Positions 45,019-54,248 are shown, numbered from the stretch's first letter. The stretch is DNA of 64,000 bases from Microcella sp. (GCF_025808395.1 NZ_CP075524.1:2604001-2668000), one strand, 5' to 3'. The notes: generated by a model from the letters alone, not told the origin. Numbers and translations are program-made.

Positions 45019-46176
45019 TCAGATCTCGTTCCCACCCAGAACATGCGCCTGAATAGCGATCGCAGCCGCTCCTCGGCACCACACGGTGTCGTCTCCGTCA
45101 GTCAATGCCAGCCGCACCTCCCCGGCTCGTGGGTCTCGATGTTCGAGAACGCCGGCTCTGAGTTCGTCTGTTGCATGCGAGATCACATCGATTCCTTCGC
45201 CGCCCAGAACGATGACCTCTGCCATCGTCAGGTTGGCGACAGCAGCCACGAGATGACCGAGCATGCGCGCCGTGTAGGCAGCGACACTGCGAAGCCCAGT
45301 GTGCTCGTTGCACTGCTCAAGAAACTCCTCGAGCGTCGACGGTCGCCCCAGAACCTCCGAAGCGCGTTGCTCAAGCGCGTACCGCGTCAGGATGCTCATT
45401 GCGCAACCACGGTGACCCGAAGGGCACAACGGGCCGAGGGGGTCGAGCGGCCAATGCCCGACGAGTCCAACCGACGAGTCTCGCGTCACGATGACGCGTC
45501 GATCCATCACCAGGCCGTAGCCCACGCCTGCACCGATGGTGATGGCGGCGAACTGCGATGTTCCCGCACCTTCTCCGAACCAGTTTTGGTACTCCATGAA
45601 CGCGGTCACATCGTTCTCGACGAGCGTAGGGGTGTTCGTGTGCGCTTCGACAGCACTCGCGAGATCAACTCCGGTCCACCCCAGGAATGGTGCCGAACTC
45701 ACCATTCTGTTGTCTGGACTCGTGCCCCCGAGGCCGATGCCGATTCTCACGGGAGTGCTACCCGTGTCATCCACCAGGTCTCGCACGCACTGCGAAATTG
45801 TCTCCGCAGCGTCGTCTGCGGCATGCGACGGCAATTCGCGCACGCACGATGCAATGATCTCGGCCCGAAGGTCAGTGAGCACTGCAGAGACTCTGCGGTC
45901 GGTCAGCTTGACGCCCACGAAGTACTGATTGCCCGTCGCGACATCGAGAAGCCGAGCCGGCCTGCCAGTTTGCCCGGCGATATGCTCTCCGGTTTCGACG
46001 AGCACCCCTTGTTCGATGAGCGGTTGCACCTGACGAGTGAGTGTTGCGGGTGAAAGTTGCAGGGTGCGCGACAGATCAATGCGCGACACAGGGCCATGGA
46101 GAAGCACTTCAAGTGCAACTCTGCGCGAGACCCCTCCGGTCGACAGCCAACTCGGTTGATCGTTCGACACCAGCAC
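45019..46176 (-). CDS. ROK-family transcriptional regulator
   Basis: 385 residues from GTG 46176, with AAGGAG upstream. N-terminal winged helix (LLHGPVSRIDLSRTLQLSPATLTRQVQPLIEQGVLVE), then a ROK sugar-binding domain (IGIGLGGTSPDN, TLVENDVTAFMEYQNW, GHWPLDPLGPLCPSGHRGC). One cysteine of the usual ROK zinc motif CxCGxxGC is replaced by Ser. It is divergent from the GH15/GH66 ABC operon and is its likely repressor, responding to a gluco-oligosaccharide or glucose. Confidence 0.92.
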   Translation of the reverse strand: MLVSNDQPSWLSTGGVSRRVALEVLLHGPVSRIDLSRTLQLSPATLTRQVQPLIEQGVLVETGEHIAGQTGRPARLLDVATGNQYFVGVKLTDRRVSAVLTDLRAEIIASCVRELPSHAADDAAETISQCVRDLVDDTGSTPVRIGIGLGGTSPDNRMVSSAPFLGWTGVDLASAVEAHTNTPTLVENDVTAFMEYQNWFGEGAGTSQFAAITIGAGVGYGLVMDRRVIVTRDSSVGLVGHWPLDPLGPLCPSGHRGCAMSILTRYALEQRASEVLGRPSTLEEFLEQCNEHTGLRSVAAYTARMLGHLVAAVANLTMAEVIVLGGEGIDVISHATDELRAGVLEHRDPRAGEVRLALTDGDDTVWCRGAAAIAIQAHVLGGNEI

Positions 46177-46239
46177 CTTCTCCTTCCTTCTTTACGCAAG
46201 TCAATCAAACTGCGCCGCAGATCGCATCCCGCGGGGGTA

Positions 46240-46268
46240 TTGACGGCTACTTATTTGCACGGCACAAT
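46240..46268 (+). promoter_or_regulatory. promoter of the glucan ABC operon
   Basis: TTGACG (46240-46245), a 17-bp spacer and CACAAT (46263-46268) predict +1 near 46275. Confidence 0.65.
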
Positions 46269-46270
46269 AA
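46251..46270. promoter_or_regulatory. AT-rich ROK operator candidate
   Basis: TTATT (46251-46255) and AATAA (46266-46270) are inverted arms with a 10-bp gap, an AT-rich dyad unusual in this GC-rich DNA and similar in style to NagC/XylR sites. It covers the spacer and -10 of the promoter. Confidence 0.5.
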
Positions 46271-46331
46271 ACCAACCGCACCAACAGGGTGTGAAACGTG
46301 AACAAAGAAGTTCCGACGAAAGGCAATCACG

Positions 46332-47603
46332 ATGAAGTCAGTTATGCGGGCAGGGGTAGCGGTTGTCGCCGTTTCCGTGCTCACGCTCGGTGCGTGCAGC
46401 GCCGACAATGCGCCTCAGGCGCCCGATGGAGAGATGTCGGGCACTATCTCTTTCTGGCACGCCTATGCCACCGACTCGCCCGAGGTGAAGACGATCGACG
46501 AGATCGTCATTCCCGCGTTCAACGAGCAGTACCCCGACATCGAGGTGCAGGCTCTCGCGGTTCCCTATGACGAGCTTCGGCAGAAGCTGGTCACGGCCGC
46601 TGCTGGCGACCAACTTCCTGATCTCGTGCGCGCCGACATCGGCTGGGTCGCCGAACTCGCCAACTTGGGTGTGCTCGTGCCCCTGAGTGCCGAGATGCAG
46701 CAGTTCGACGAGTTGGCCTCGACGGTGTACCCGGGCCCGCTCGAGACGAACCGATGGGCAGGTGAGTACTACGGGCTTCCGCTGAGCACGAACACACGAG
46801 TCATGCTCTACAGCTCGAGCTTGCTCGGCGAATATGGACTCACGGCGCCTTCCACTATGGACGACATGAACGCCATGGCGGCCACGCTCGCCGAAGACGA
46901 CATCTTCGTGTTCGCCGACAACGGTGCGGGCGGGTGGAACATTCTTCCGTGGATCTGGAGTGCCGGAGGAGACATCACCGATGCCGATGTGAGTGTTGCA
47001 AGCGGCTATATCAACAGCGCTGCGTCGGTGAGGGGCGTCGAAGCACTCGCTTCGCTCTATCAGGCAGGGAACGTGCCGAACGTCATCCTCGGCGATAGTG
47101 GCGGACTCGGCCCATGGGAGGGCCTGGAGCAACGCGTGTACGCGACGATCTACGACGGCCCGTGGACCTTCGCATACTTCGGCAACCAGTACCCAGACTT
47201 CGATCTGACCAGTGCACCTCTGCCGAGCGGTGCAGGTGGGAGCATTTCGGTCGTCGGCGGCGAAAGCATCGTCATGACGCAGAGCAGTGGCAACAAGCCT
47301 GCAGCAGCCGCATTCCTCTCTCACTTGCTCTCAGAAGAGGTGCAACTTGAGATGGCAAGAGTGGGCCAGATTCCTGTGCTCGAGTCACTCGGGGCATCGC
47401 TCGTCGATATCAACCCGTACTACGAGCACTTCGTCGAGCAGCTGCAGACCGCACGCGCGCGGCCTGCGACTCCGGCGTGGGCGCAGATCGACGCACTGCT
47501 GCAAGCGGAGGTATGGAAGGCGATACGCGGCGAGCTCACCGCTCAAGAAGCGCTCGACCGGGTCGCAGAGGGCGCCGACGCTCTTCTGGCCGAGTACCGC
47601 TAG
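46332..47603 (+). CDS. sugar ABC transporter substrate-binding lipoprotein
   Basis: 423 residues. Signal peptide with lipobox TLGAC (Cys about 23). Family 1 solute-binding fold: ISFWHAYATDSPEVKTIDEIVIPAFNEQYPDIEV near 40, GLPLSTNTRVMLYSS and VVGGESIVMTQSSGNKPAAAAFL. It should bind the glucan oligosaccharide that the downstream enzymes cleave. First gene of the ROK-controlled operon. Confidence 0.92.
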   Translation: MKSVMRAGVAVVAVSVLTLGACSADNAPQAPDGEMSGTISFWHAYATDSPEVKTIDEIVIPAFNEQYPDIEVQALAVPYDELRQKLVTAAAGDQLPDLVRADIGWVAELANLGVLVPLSAEMQQFDELASTVYPGPLETNRWAGEYYGLPLSTNTRVMLYSSSLLGEYGLTAPSTMDDMNAMAATLAEDDIFVFADNGAGGWNILPWIWSAGGDITDADVSVASGYINSAASVRGVEALASLYQAGNVPNVILGDSGGLGPWEGLEQRVYATIYDGPWTFAYFGNQYPDFDLTSAPLPSGAGGSISVVGGESIVMTQSSGNKPAAAAFLSHLLSEEVQLEMARVGQIPVLESLGASLVDINPYYEHFVEQLQTARARPATPAWAQIDALLQAEVWKAIRGELTAQEALDRVAEGADALLAEYR

Positions 47604-47622
47604 AACTGACGTTGTGGCCACA

Positions 47623-48579
47623 ATGACGTCGCATTCGACACTCCACCCCGCGACGACATCTCGCGTCGCCCGGCTGACGCCTTCTGCCTCAGCCGGGCGG
47701 CGCTGGCGATCAGCGATTGGCGCGTATGCCTTCGTCATGCCCGGGTTCGCGCTGTTCGTGCTCATCATGGTGTATCCGACAGTGCAGGCCGCGCTGATCA
47801 GTCTGCAGAAGTGGGCACCCGTACCGGGCGGGCGCAGCGAGTGGATCGGCCTCGACAACTACCTCAAGGCCTTCTCTGACCCGGTGTTTCTTGACGCACT
47901 CGTCAACGCCGGTGCCTATACCGTCGTCACGGTTCCGTTACAGATGTCCATCGGCCTGGGGCTCGCACTGCTGCTCGACGGGGCAATGCCCGGAAGAACC
48001 GTCTACCGGGTCTTGCTGTACTTGCCCGTTGTGACGAGCTGGGTCGTCGTGTCGCTCCTATTCCAGTACATGTTCCAATCGGGGCCCGGAGTGGCCAATC
48101 TCATCGTTGTCGATGTGCTTGGACTCGTCGATGCCCCGGTTCCCTGGTTTCTCGAGCGCTGGACAGCGTTCATTGCGATCGGCGCCCTCGGAGTGTGGAA
48201 AGGCGTGGGGTGGGCGATGATCGTCTACCTCGCCGCACTCACGGCAGTTCCTCGAGATCAGCACGAAGCGGCAGCGCTCGACGGCGCCGGTCGGTGGGGT
48301 CGATTCGTACACGTCGCGCTACCGGCGCTGCGGCCCGCGAGCATCGTGATCTCGATACTGCTCATCATCGGCGGCTTCAATGTCTTTATCTCGGTGCTGC
48401 TGATGACCGGAGGGGGGCCGGCGAATGCCACACAGGTGCCCCTGACGTACATGTACCAGCAAGCGTTCGAGTTTCTGAATTTCGGCTATGGCAGTGCGAT
48501 CGCATTCAGCCTGACACTCGTGATTCTCGCCATCTCTGCAGTGCAGTACTTGGCAACTCGCGAGCGGAAGGGTGGTTGA
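47623..48579 (+). CDS. sugar ABC transporter permease (MalF type)
   Basis: 318 residues from ATG 47623; GTG 47614 is an in-frame alternative. Six membrane segments start with AIGAYAFVMPGFALFVLIMVYP. EAA loop QHEAAALDGAGRWGRFVHVALP in the second half. It partners with the next permease. Confidence 0.92.
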   Translation: MTSHSTLHPATTSRVARLTPSASAGRRWRSAIGAYAFVMPGFALFVLIMVYPTVQAALISLQKWAPVPGGRSEWIGLDNYLKAFSDPVFLDALVNAGAYTVVTVPLQMSIGLGLALLLDGAMPGRTVYRVLLYLPVVTSWVVVSLLFQYMFQSGPGVANLIVVDVLGLVDAPVPWFLERWTAFIAIGALGVWKGVGWAMIVYLAALTAVPRDQHEAAALDGAGRWGRFVHVALPALRPASIVISILLIIGGFNVFISVLLMTGGGPANATQVPLTYMYQQAFEFLNFGYGSAIAFSLTLVILAISAVQYLATRERKGG

Positions 48580-48580
48580 C

Positions 48581-49423
48581 ATGGTCGAGTCACCTCAGAT
48601 ACGACGTTGGGTCTTGGCGACCAGATACATCTTGTTGACCGTGATCGCAGCGATCATGGTGTACCCGTTCGCGTACATGATCTCAACGTCGCTCAAGACG
48701 AGATCGCTGGCGCTCGGTTCGCCACTCGACATCATTCCCACAGAGCCGACGCTGCAGAACTATGTCGATGTCTTCCGACTCGCCGACCTCGGGCGGTACA
48801 TCGCCAACTCCGCGTTCGTCAGCGTGACATCGACGTTGCTCATCGTCTTCCTCGCCTCGCTCATGGCCTTTGCCTTCAGCAGGTTGAGGTTTCCTGGGCG
48901 AAGGCTGCTGTTCATTTCTCTCGTGATCGGGCTCGCGCTCCCGACCATGATGCTGATCATTCCGCAGTTCATCCTCGCCAGAGACCTAGGCCTGCTCAAC
49001 TCGACCGCGGGCCTCATTCCGTTCTACGTGGGCACGGCGCTCGCATTTCACACCTTTCTCCTCACGGGCTTCTTCTCGACAGTGCCTCGAGAACTCGAAG
49101 AAGCCATGATTGTCGATGGGGCTGGCTTATGGCGTCGCTACTGGAACCTCATCGTTCCCCTCTCGCGACCCGCCATTGCCACATGCATCATCTTCGCGTT
49201 CTTGGGCACGTGGGATGAGTTCGCCTGGGCTCTGACAACTCTCAACGACGAGTCTCAAAGAACTCTTCCTGTCGCCATCGCACTGTTCCGCGGTCAATAC
49301 AGCACTGATTGGGGCATGGTCTTTGCCGCCTCCATCATCGCCGTGCTGCCCGTCATCGTCGTCTACATCATCTTCCAGCGGCAGTTCGTCGCCGGGCTCA
49401 CCACAGGAGGACTCAAGCAGTGA
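48581..49423 (+). CDS. sugar ABC transporter permease (MalG type)
   Basis: 280 residues from ATG 48581, with GGAAGG upstream; a GTG at 48572 would overlap the previous stop. Six membrane segments. EAA loop ELEEAMIVDGAGLWRRYWNLIVP. No ATPase gene follows, so a shared MsiK-type ATPase is expected. Its stop overlaps the GH15 start by 4 nt. Confidence 0.92.
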   Translation: MVESPQIRRWVLATRYILLTVIAAIMVYPFAYMISTSLKTRSLALGSPLDIIPTEPTLQNYVDVFRLADLGRYIANSAFVSVTSTLLIVFLASLMAFAFSRLRFPGRRLLFISLVIGLALPTMMLIIPQFILARDLGLLNSTAGLIPFYVGTALAFHTFLLTGFFSTVPRELEEAMIVDGAGLWRRYWNLIVPLSRPAIATCIIFAFLGTWDEFAWALTTLNDESQRTLPVAIALFRGQYSTDWGMVFAASIIAVLPVIVVYIIFQRQFVAGLTTGGLKQ

Positions 49424-50550
49424 CCGTTTCAACACAACAACTCGCACCTGCCGATTTGATCACCACAAGCATCCGAACAATTCAGCAGGGGCAGTCAGCG
49501 AGTGGTGCATACATCGCGAGCCCAACCTTCGAGCAGTATGCATACGGCTGGCTGCGCGATGGCGCATACTGCGCGATGGCGATGGACGTAGTCGGTCACT
49601 CGAGTTCTTCTGCAGACTTCCACCAGTGGGTCATCTCGGTGCTGCATCGGCATGAAGAGCACATCACGGCACTCACCCAGCTCGCCGCCAATGATGAGTC
49701 AATAGACGAGGGCCTGTTGTTGCCCACTCGCTTTCACTTGAATGGTCGTACCGAGCTTGAGCACGGGGCCGACGAGTGGCCGAACTTTCAGCTCGACGGG
49801 TATGGAACATGGCTGTTCGCGTTCCGAGAGCACATCGTTCATCGCGATACTCCCTTGTCATTGCGTGAGGCGGGTGCAGTTCGACTTGCGGCCGAGTACC
49901 TCGCGTCGACCTGGCAACTGCCGTGCTACGACTACTGGGAAGAGTTTGGCGATCGGCGCCACACTTCGACCCTCGCCTCGATAGCGGCCGGCCTGCGCGC
50001 CGCGTCTGACCTTGTGAACGAGAAGGCGTGGAGGTTGAAAGCCCAGCGCGTTCTTCGTGACATCGAAGAACTGTGCACTGACGGAGAACGGTTCACCAAA
50101 GGTCCCGACGATGATCGAGTAGACGCCAGTCTGCTCTCCCTGGCGACTCCATTCAACCTGGTTGCGCTCGATGACCGGAGGATGGTTGCTACGGTGCGCG
50201 CGATCGATGAGCAGTTGACGACGTCTAGCGGGGGAGTTCGACGCTATGTCGGAGATGAGTACTACGGAGGCAGCCCGTGGCTCCTGTTGACGGCGTGGCG
50301 CGGATGGCATGCTCGGAGACAAGGCGACGAACAGGCCCATGCGCGAGCACGCGACTGGGTGAGACTGTCTGCCGGGCACGACGGACTCATGCCTGAGCAG
50401 CGTGTCGATGAACCTCAGCTTCCGGAGATGGTGGCTGTGTGGGAGGCTCGCTGGGGCACAGCGGCGGACCCGCTTCTCTGGTCTCACGCTAAGTATCTGC
50501 TCATGGAGACGAAGTCAGAGCTTGATGGTCGAGGCGTGGTTGCGCGATGA
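49420..50550 (+). CDS. GH15-family glucan hydrolase (isomaltose-type)
   Basis: 376 residues from GTG 49420, with AGGAGG 9 nt upstream. GH15 (alpha/alpha)6-barrel motifs: YGWLRDGAYCAMAM near the start, NFQLDGYGTWL, CYDYWEEFGDRRHTSTLASI (candidate general acid in WEE), and PEMVAVWEARWGTAADPLLWSHAKYLL (candidate base and the PLxWSHA motif). No signal peptide, so it is cytoplasmic. GH15 enzymes of this short type release glucose from alpha-1,6-linked sugars such as isomaltose. Translationally coupled to the permease gene and to the GH66 gene. Confidence 0.85.
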   Translation: MTVSTQQLAPADLITTSIRTIQQGQSASGAYIASPTFEQYAYGWLRDGAYCAMAMDVVGHSSSSADFHQWVISVLHRHEEHITALTQLAANDESIDEGLLLPTRFHLNGRTELEHGADEWPNFQLDGYGTWLFAFREHIVHRDTPLSLREAGAVRLAAEYLASTWQLPCYDYWEEFGDRRHTSTLASIAAGLRAASDLVNEKAWRLKAQRVLRDIEELCTDGERFTKGPDDDRVDASLLSLATPFNLVALDDRRMVATVRAIDEQLTTSSGGVRRYVGDEYYGGSPWLLLTAWRGWHARRQGDEQAHARARDWVRLSAGHDGLMPEQRVDEPQLPEMVAVWEARWGTAADPLLWSHAKYLLMETKSELDGRGVVAR

Positions 50551-52250
50551 GTTCTGCAATCGAGCGATCCGCAACGGCTGACGCGCCACTCATCCTCATT
50601 CCCGACCGAGGCGCATATCGTGTCGATGAGGTCGTCGAGATTGACATTCTTGGTGACCACAGCGGAGGCCTGATGTCAGTCACCCGTCTCGGTGTGGCAG
50701 TGCGATCAATGCCTGTGGCTCGACGCGCCCGGCGCGTCAGCCTTGGTGCACTCGACAAGGGAGGTTATGCGGTTGAATTCGCCGGAGCCCGCACCGCAGT
50801 CGACGTCACGTCTCATGAGTTCGAGCGAATTAGGTACGCGTTCGTTGCATCATTAGGCCCCGATGCGCGGGCAGAGCCTGTTGTGGACTTCTTGCGTCGA
50901 ATCCACGCGACTCACGTGCAGTTCTACGACTGGGCATATCGTCACGATGACCTCGTCTCACCGACCGAGGAGTACGTTGACCCGCTCGGGCTCGAGAGAT
51001 CGCTGTCTGTGGTTCGCCGGCATGCTCAGTCACTGCGCTCCGCCGGAATGTCGTCGATGGGCTATGCGGCGGTCTACGCCATTCCGGCGACCGAAGAAGA
51101 CCGATGGGCGCATGCTCTCATGCTCAACCACGATGGCATGCCCTACCGATTGGGGGAAGGCTTTCTCTCCTTGACAGATCCCAGTGACGAGAGTTGGAAG
51201 TCGCACTTCTATGGGCAGCTCCGCCACGCGAAAGCGGAAGTGGATCTCGACGGCTTCCACCTCGACGCCTACGGGTGGCCAAAATTCGCCCTTCGTCAAG
51301 ACGGCAGCGTTATTGATCTCGCGAGCGCTCTCGCCGGTATCGTCGACGGCGTCGCTGATGCGGTGCCCCATGCTGTGTACATGTTCAATAACGTCAATGA
51401 CTTCCCAACAGAGGCGACGGCGACGTCACGACAGCACGCGACCTACATCGAAGTGTGGTCTCCTCACGACAGTTATGGCGATCTGGCGATGCTCATTGAT
51501 CGTGCTCGCCGCGGTGCACCACGACGTCCCGTCGTGCTGGCTGCCTACTTGTCGACATTCGACACGGGCGAGCCCGAGGAGTCGTTGGAATCTGCCCGAC
51601 TCCTCATGGCCGTCGCCGGCTCGAGCGGCGGGTCGACACTGTTGCTCGGCGAAGACGGTCACCTTCTCACCGGCCCCTACTATGCGAACAATCACGAGTT
51701 GAGCGACCAGCATCGAGAAGAGTTCGTGCGGTGGTACGACTTCATCGTGAGCATGTCTGACGTCTTGTATGACCCCCAAGCCGTGGAGGTGACTGAGCAG
51801 TTCGCAGGAGGCATCAACCATGACGTCATCGTCGTGCTCGCCGATGGCTCGCGCGCCTCTACAAAGCCGCAGGCTGGCGACCTGTGGCTGCGCGTCGTTC
51901 GTACTGGAGAAGGTCTTGTTGTGCATCTCATCGACTTGACGCGTCAACACGAGACTGACTGGGATGCACCCAAGCTGGTCGGCGACGCTGTGGTTGGCGC
52001 CCGGCTCATCCTCACCGGGCTGCGAGCCGACGCCACCGTCGTGATGAGCTCGCCCAACTTTCCGCCGATGAGCATTGTCTCGGCAGGCGAGAGTGTGTCG
52101 TTCGAGCAGTCTGACGCTCTGAGTGCTGCCGAGGATGGGATGGTCTTTGAGCTTCCTCCGCTCGACTCGTGGACCGTGATTCTCATCCCTTGGGATCGTT
52201 GGGTGAGGACTGACCTCAACGCGAAGATGCAGTCGGTGGCAATCCGCTGA
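50547..52250 (+). CDS. GH66-family dextranase/cycloisomaltooligosaccharide-type enzyme, cytoplasmic
   Basis: 567 residues, overlapping the GH15 gene by 4 nt. GH66 motifs: ATHVQFYDWAYRHDDLVSPT near residue 130, DGFHLDAYGWPK with candidate nucleophile Asp240, and ATYIEVWSP with candidate acid/base Glu302. C-terminal beta-rich region ends VILIPWDRW. GH66 enzymes cut or cyclise alpha-1,6-glucans (dextran, cycloisomaltooligosaccharides). Most characterised members are secreted; this one has no signal peptide. With the importer and GH15 enzyme it suggests degradation of imported (cyclic) isomaltooligosaccharides inside the cell. Confidence 0.87.
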   Translation: MSSAIERSATADAPLILIPDRGAYRVDEVVEIDILGDHSGGLMSVTRLGVAVRSMPVARRARRVSLGALDKGGYAVEFAGARTAVDVTSHEFERIRYAFVASLGPDARAEPVVDFLRRIHATHVQFYDWAYRHDDLVSPTEEYVDPLGLERSLSVVRRHAQSLRSAGMSSMGYAAVYAIPATEEDRWAHALMLNHDGMPYRLGEGFLSLTDPSDESWKSHFYGQLRHAKAEVDLDGFHLDAYGWPKFALRQDGSVIDLASALAGIVDGVADAVPHAVYMFNNVNDFPTEATATSRQHATYIEVWSPHDSYGDLAMLIDRARRGAPRRPVVLAAYLSTFDTGEPEESLESARLLMAVAGSSGGSTLLLGEDGHLLTGPYYANNHELSDQHREEFVRWYDFIVSMSDVLYDPQAVEVTEQFAGGINHDVIVVLADGSRASTKPQAGDLWLRVVRTGEGLVVHLIDLTRQHETDWDAPKLVGDAVVGARLILTGLRADATVVMSSPNFPPMSIVSAGESVSFEQSDALSAAEDGMVFELPPLDSWTVILIPWDRWVRTDLNAKMQSVAIR

Positions 52251-52260
52251 GAACGGGAAT

Positions 52261-52282
52261 CGACGACGGTCTCACGTCGTTG
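52261..52282 (+). terminator. weak hairpin after the glucan operon
   Basis: 52261-52267 pairs with 52276-52282 (7 bp including one G-U, 8-nt loop) 10 nt after the GH66 stop. There is no T-run. Confidence 0.3.
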
Positions 52283-52290
52283 CCGCCAGC

Positions 52291-52851
52291 ATGACTCGAC
52301 TCATGATCATCGTTGGCTCTGTTCGCCCCGGCCGCATCGGCCTGCCGATCGCCCGGTGGGCGGCCTCGCACGCCGAGCAGGCCGGTTTCGAGATCGATCT
52401 CGTCGACCTTGCCGAGCTCGCGCTGCCGTTCATGGACGAACCAGCGCACCCCGGCAAGCGCGCGTACACGAAACCGCACACCTTCGCGTGGAGCGAGCGC
52501 GTCGAGCAGGCAGATGCCGTGCTGCTCGTGAGCCCCGAGTACAACCACAGCTACAGCCCAGCGCTCAAGAACGCGCTCGACTACCTCATGCAGGAATGGC
52601 AGGGCAAGCCCGTGGGCATCGTCGCCTACGGGGGAGCATCCGGTGGTCTGCGCGCCGCCGCCGCTCTCGATCAGGTGCTCGCGACGCTGGGGCTCGTGAG
52701 GGTTCCCGTCGACGTCGCCATCAACGGCGCGGGGTCGCTCGTCGCCGATGGCGTGTTCGCCGCCGAGTCGAAGCACGACGCCACGCTCGGCAGGTTGCTC
52801 GCGGCGCTCGAGCGCTATGCCTCGACCCTTCGGCCGCTGCGGAAAGTCTAG
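52291..52851 (+). CDS. NADPH-dependent FMN reductase
   Basis: 186 residues. Flavodoxin-like FMN reductase: IIVGSVRPGRIGLPIARWAASHAE at the start, LVSPEYNHSYSPALKNALDYL at about 80-100 and GIVAYGGASGGLRAAAALDQVL. Uses NAD(P)H to reduce flavin or quinones. Tail-to-tail 4-nt overlap with the convergent MFS gene. Confidence 0.93.
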   Translation: MTRLMIIVGSVRPGRIGLPIARWAASHAEQAGFEIDLVDLAELALPFMDEPAHPGKRAYTKPHTFAWSERVEQADAVLLVSPEYNHSYSPALKNALDYLMQEWQGKPVGIVAYGGASGGLRAAAALDQVLATLGLVRVPVDVAINGAGSLVADGVFAAESKHDATLGRLLAALERYASTLRPLRKV

Positions 52852-54053
52852 CTGACCACCTGCACCGGCTCGGTGTCGGGAATCGGGCTCGCGTCGCGCC
52901 CCCGCAGGTCGGGGTGCCAGCGGTGGAACACCGAGGCGACGAGCAGGCCGGCCGCGGCGAAGGCGATCGCGGCGTAGAAGCCTCCGATCGGCCCGAGGTC
53001 ATCGATGAGAAAGCCGGCGATGGCCGAGCCGAGGGCGGCGCCGATGAGCTGGCCCGTGCCGAGCCAGCCGTAGGCCTCGGCGGTGTCGCTGAACTTCACG
53101 CTCGCCGACACGATGGCGAACATGACGGCGAGCACGGGCGCGAGCCCGATGCCGGCGACGACGAGGGCGAAGGCGAGCCACCAGAACTCGAGCGCGAAGG
53201 GGGCCATGGCCATGCCGACGAGCACGATCGCGAAGCGGCGCGCGAGCGCCCACGGCCCGATCGGCAAGTGCCCCATCGAGAGGCCGCCGATGAGCGAGGC
53301 GATGGCCCAGATGCCGAACAGAATGCCAGCTTCGGCCCCGCCCTCGCCGAACACCGCGACGACTCCGACTTCGATCGACGCCGCGGCGCCGACGAGCAGG
53401 AATCCGCTCGCGGTCGCCAGCAGCACTGCCCGGTTCTTGAGCACGACCCCGATGCGGCGTCGACTGCGCGGAATGCGCACTTTGCCGACTTCGGGGCTCG
53501 CGATGAACCAGATGCCGCCGCCGACGAGAAACAGCCCGGCGACGGTGATCGCCGCGACGCTCGACACCTGTGTGGCGAGCACGACGGTGATGACCGGCCC
53601 CATCACCCAGATGATCTCTTGGGCGGAGGCGTCGAGCGAGAACAGGGGGGTCAGCTGCCTTCCGGTGACCATCTTGGGGTAGATGGTGCGCACGGCGGGC
53701 TGAATCGGGGGAGTCGAGATGCCGACGACGAAGCCGACGACCATGAACAGCCACAGCGGCATGATGACGAAGGCGATGAGCGCGATTCCGGCAGTGCACA
53801 CGATCAGAGTGGTGATGAGCACCGGGCGCATGCCGAGCCGCCCCATCCACCGGCTGGTGAGCGGCCCCGCGATGGCCTGACCGACGCTCGTCGCCGCGAG
53901 CACGAGGCCGGCGGCGCCGTACGAGTCGAAGATCTTCTCGATGTGGATGAGAAAGGCGAGCGAGATCATGCCCGACGGAATCCGCGCGGTCAGCTGCGCG
54001 GCGATGATGCGCGCCACGCCGCGCGTTCTCAACAGGTCGGTGTATCCACTCAC
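52848..54053 (-). CDS. MFS transporter
   Basis: 401 residues from GTG 54053. About 12 membrane segments; early IAAQLTARIPSGMISLAFLIHIE and LTSRWMGRLGMRPVLITTLIV. Resembles actinobacterial MFS-1 proteins without assigned substrate. Divergent from the RNR operon. Confidence 0.9.
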   Translation of the reverse strand: MSGYTDLLRTRGVARIIAAQLTARIPSGMISLAFLIHIEKIFDSYGAAGLVLAATSVGQAIAGPLTSRWMGRLGMRPVLITTLIVCTAGIALIAFVIMPLWLFMVVGFVVGISTPPIQPAVRTIYPKMVTGRQLTPLFSLDASAQEIIWVMGPVITVVLATQVSSVAAITVAGLFLVGGGIWFIASPEVGKVRIPRSRRRIGVVLKNRAVLLATASGFLLVGAAASIEVGVVAVFGEGGAEAGILFGIWAIASLIGGLSMGHLPIGPWALARRFAIVLVGMAMAPFALEFWWLAFALVVAGIGLAPVLAVMFAIVSASVKFSDTAEAYGWLGTGQLIGAALGSAIAGFLIDDLGPIGGFYAAIAFAAAGLLVASVFHRWHPDLRGRDASPIPDTEPVQVVS

Positions 54054-54151
54054 AAGATCACCAGCCTAGGGCGTTTCTTTCGGGATGCTCGCTCGCGCAT
54101 TTTCGGCGCCAGAACGGGCCTGAGCGGTGATGTCGGAGGGCCATGACAGCC

Positions 54152-54190
54152 TGGGGATAACTGCGCGAAGTTATGCACAACTGTGGACGA
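54152..54190. promoter_or_regulatory. cluster of three DnaA-box-like 9-mers
   Basis: TTATCCCCA (minus, 54152-54160), TTATGCACA (plus, 54171-54179) and TCGTCCACA (minus, 54182-54190) each differ by one base from the DnaA box TTATCCACA or its actinobacterial form TTGTCCACA. They lie upstream of the RNR promoter. Confidence 0.55.
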
Positions 54191-54197
54191 CACGCCC

Positions 54198-54243
54198 ACT
54201 ACATATTGGGTGTGAACTTTGTCAGACCCCCGATATATAGTGA
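54198..54243 (+). promoter_or_regulatory. NrdR box pair and promoter of the RNR operon
   Basis: Two 16-bp sites start 30 bp apart, at 54198 (ACTACATATTGGGTGT) and 54228 (CCCCGATATATAGTGA). Both resemble the NrdR consensus, the second strongly. The second covers a -10-like TATAGT (54236-54241), so NrdR binding would block the promoter. Expected +1 is near 54248. Confidence 0.7.
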
Positions 54244-54248
54244 TGGAA

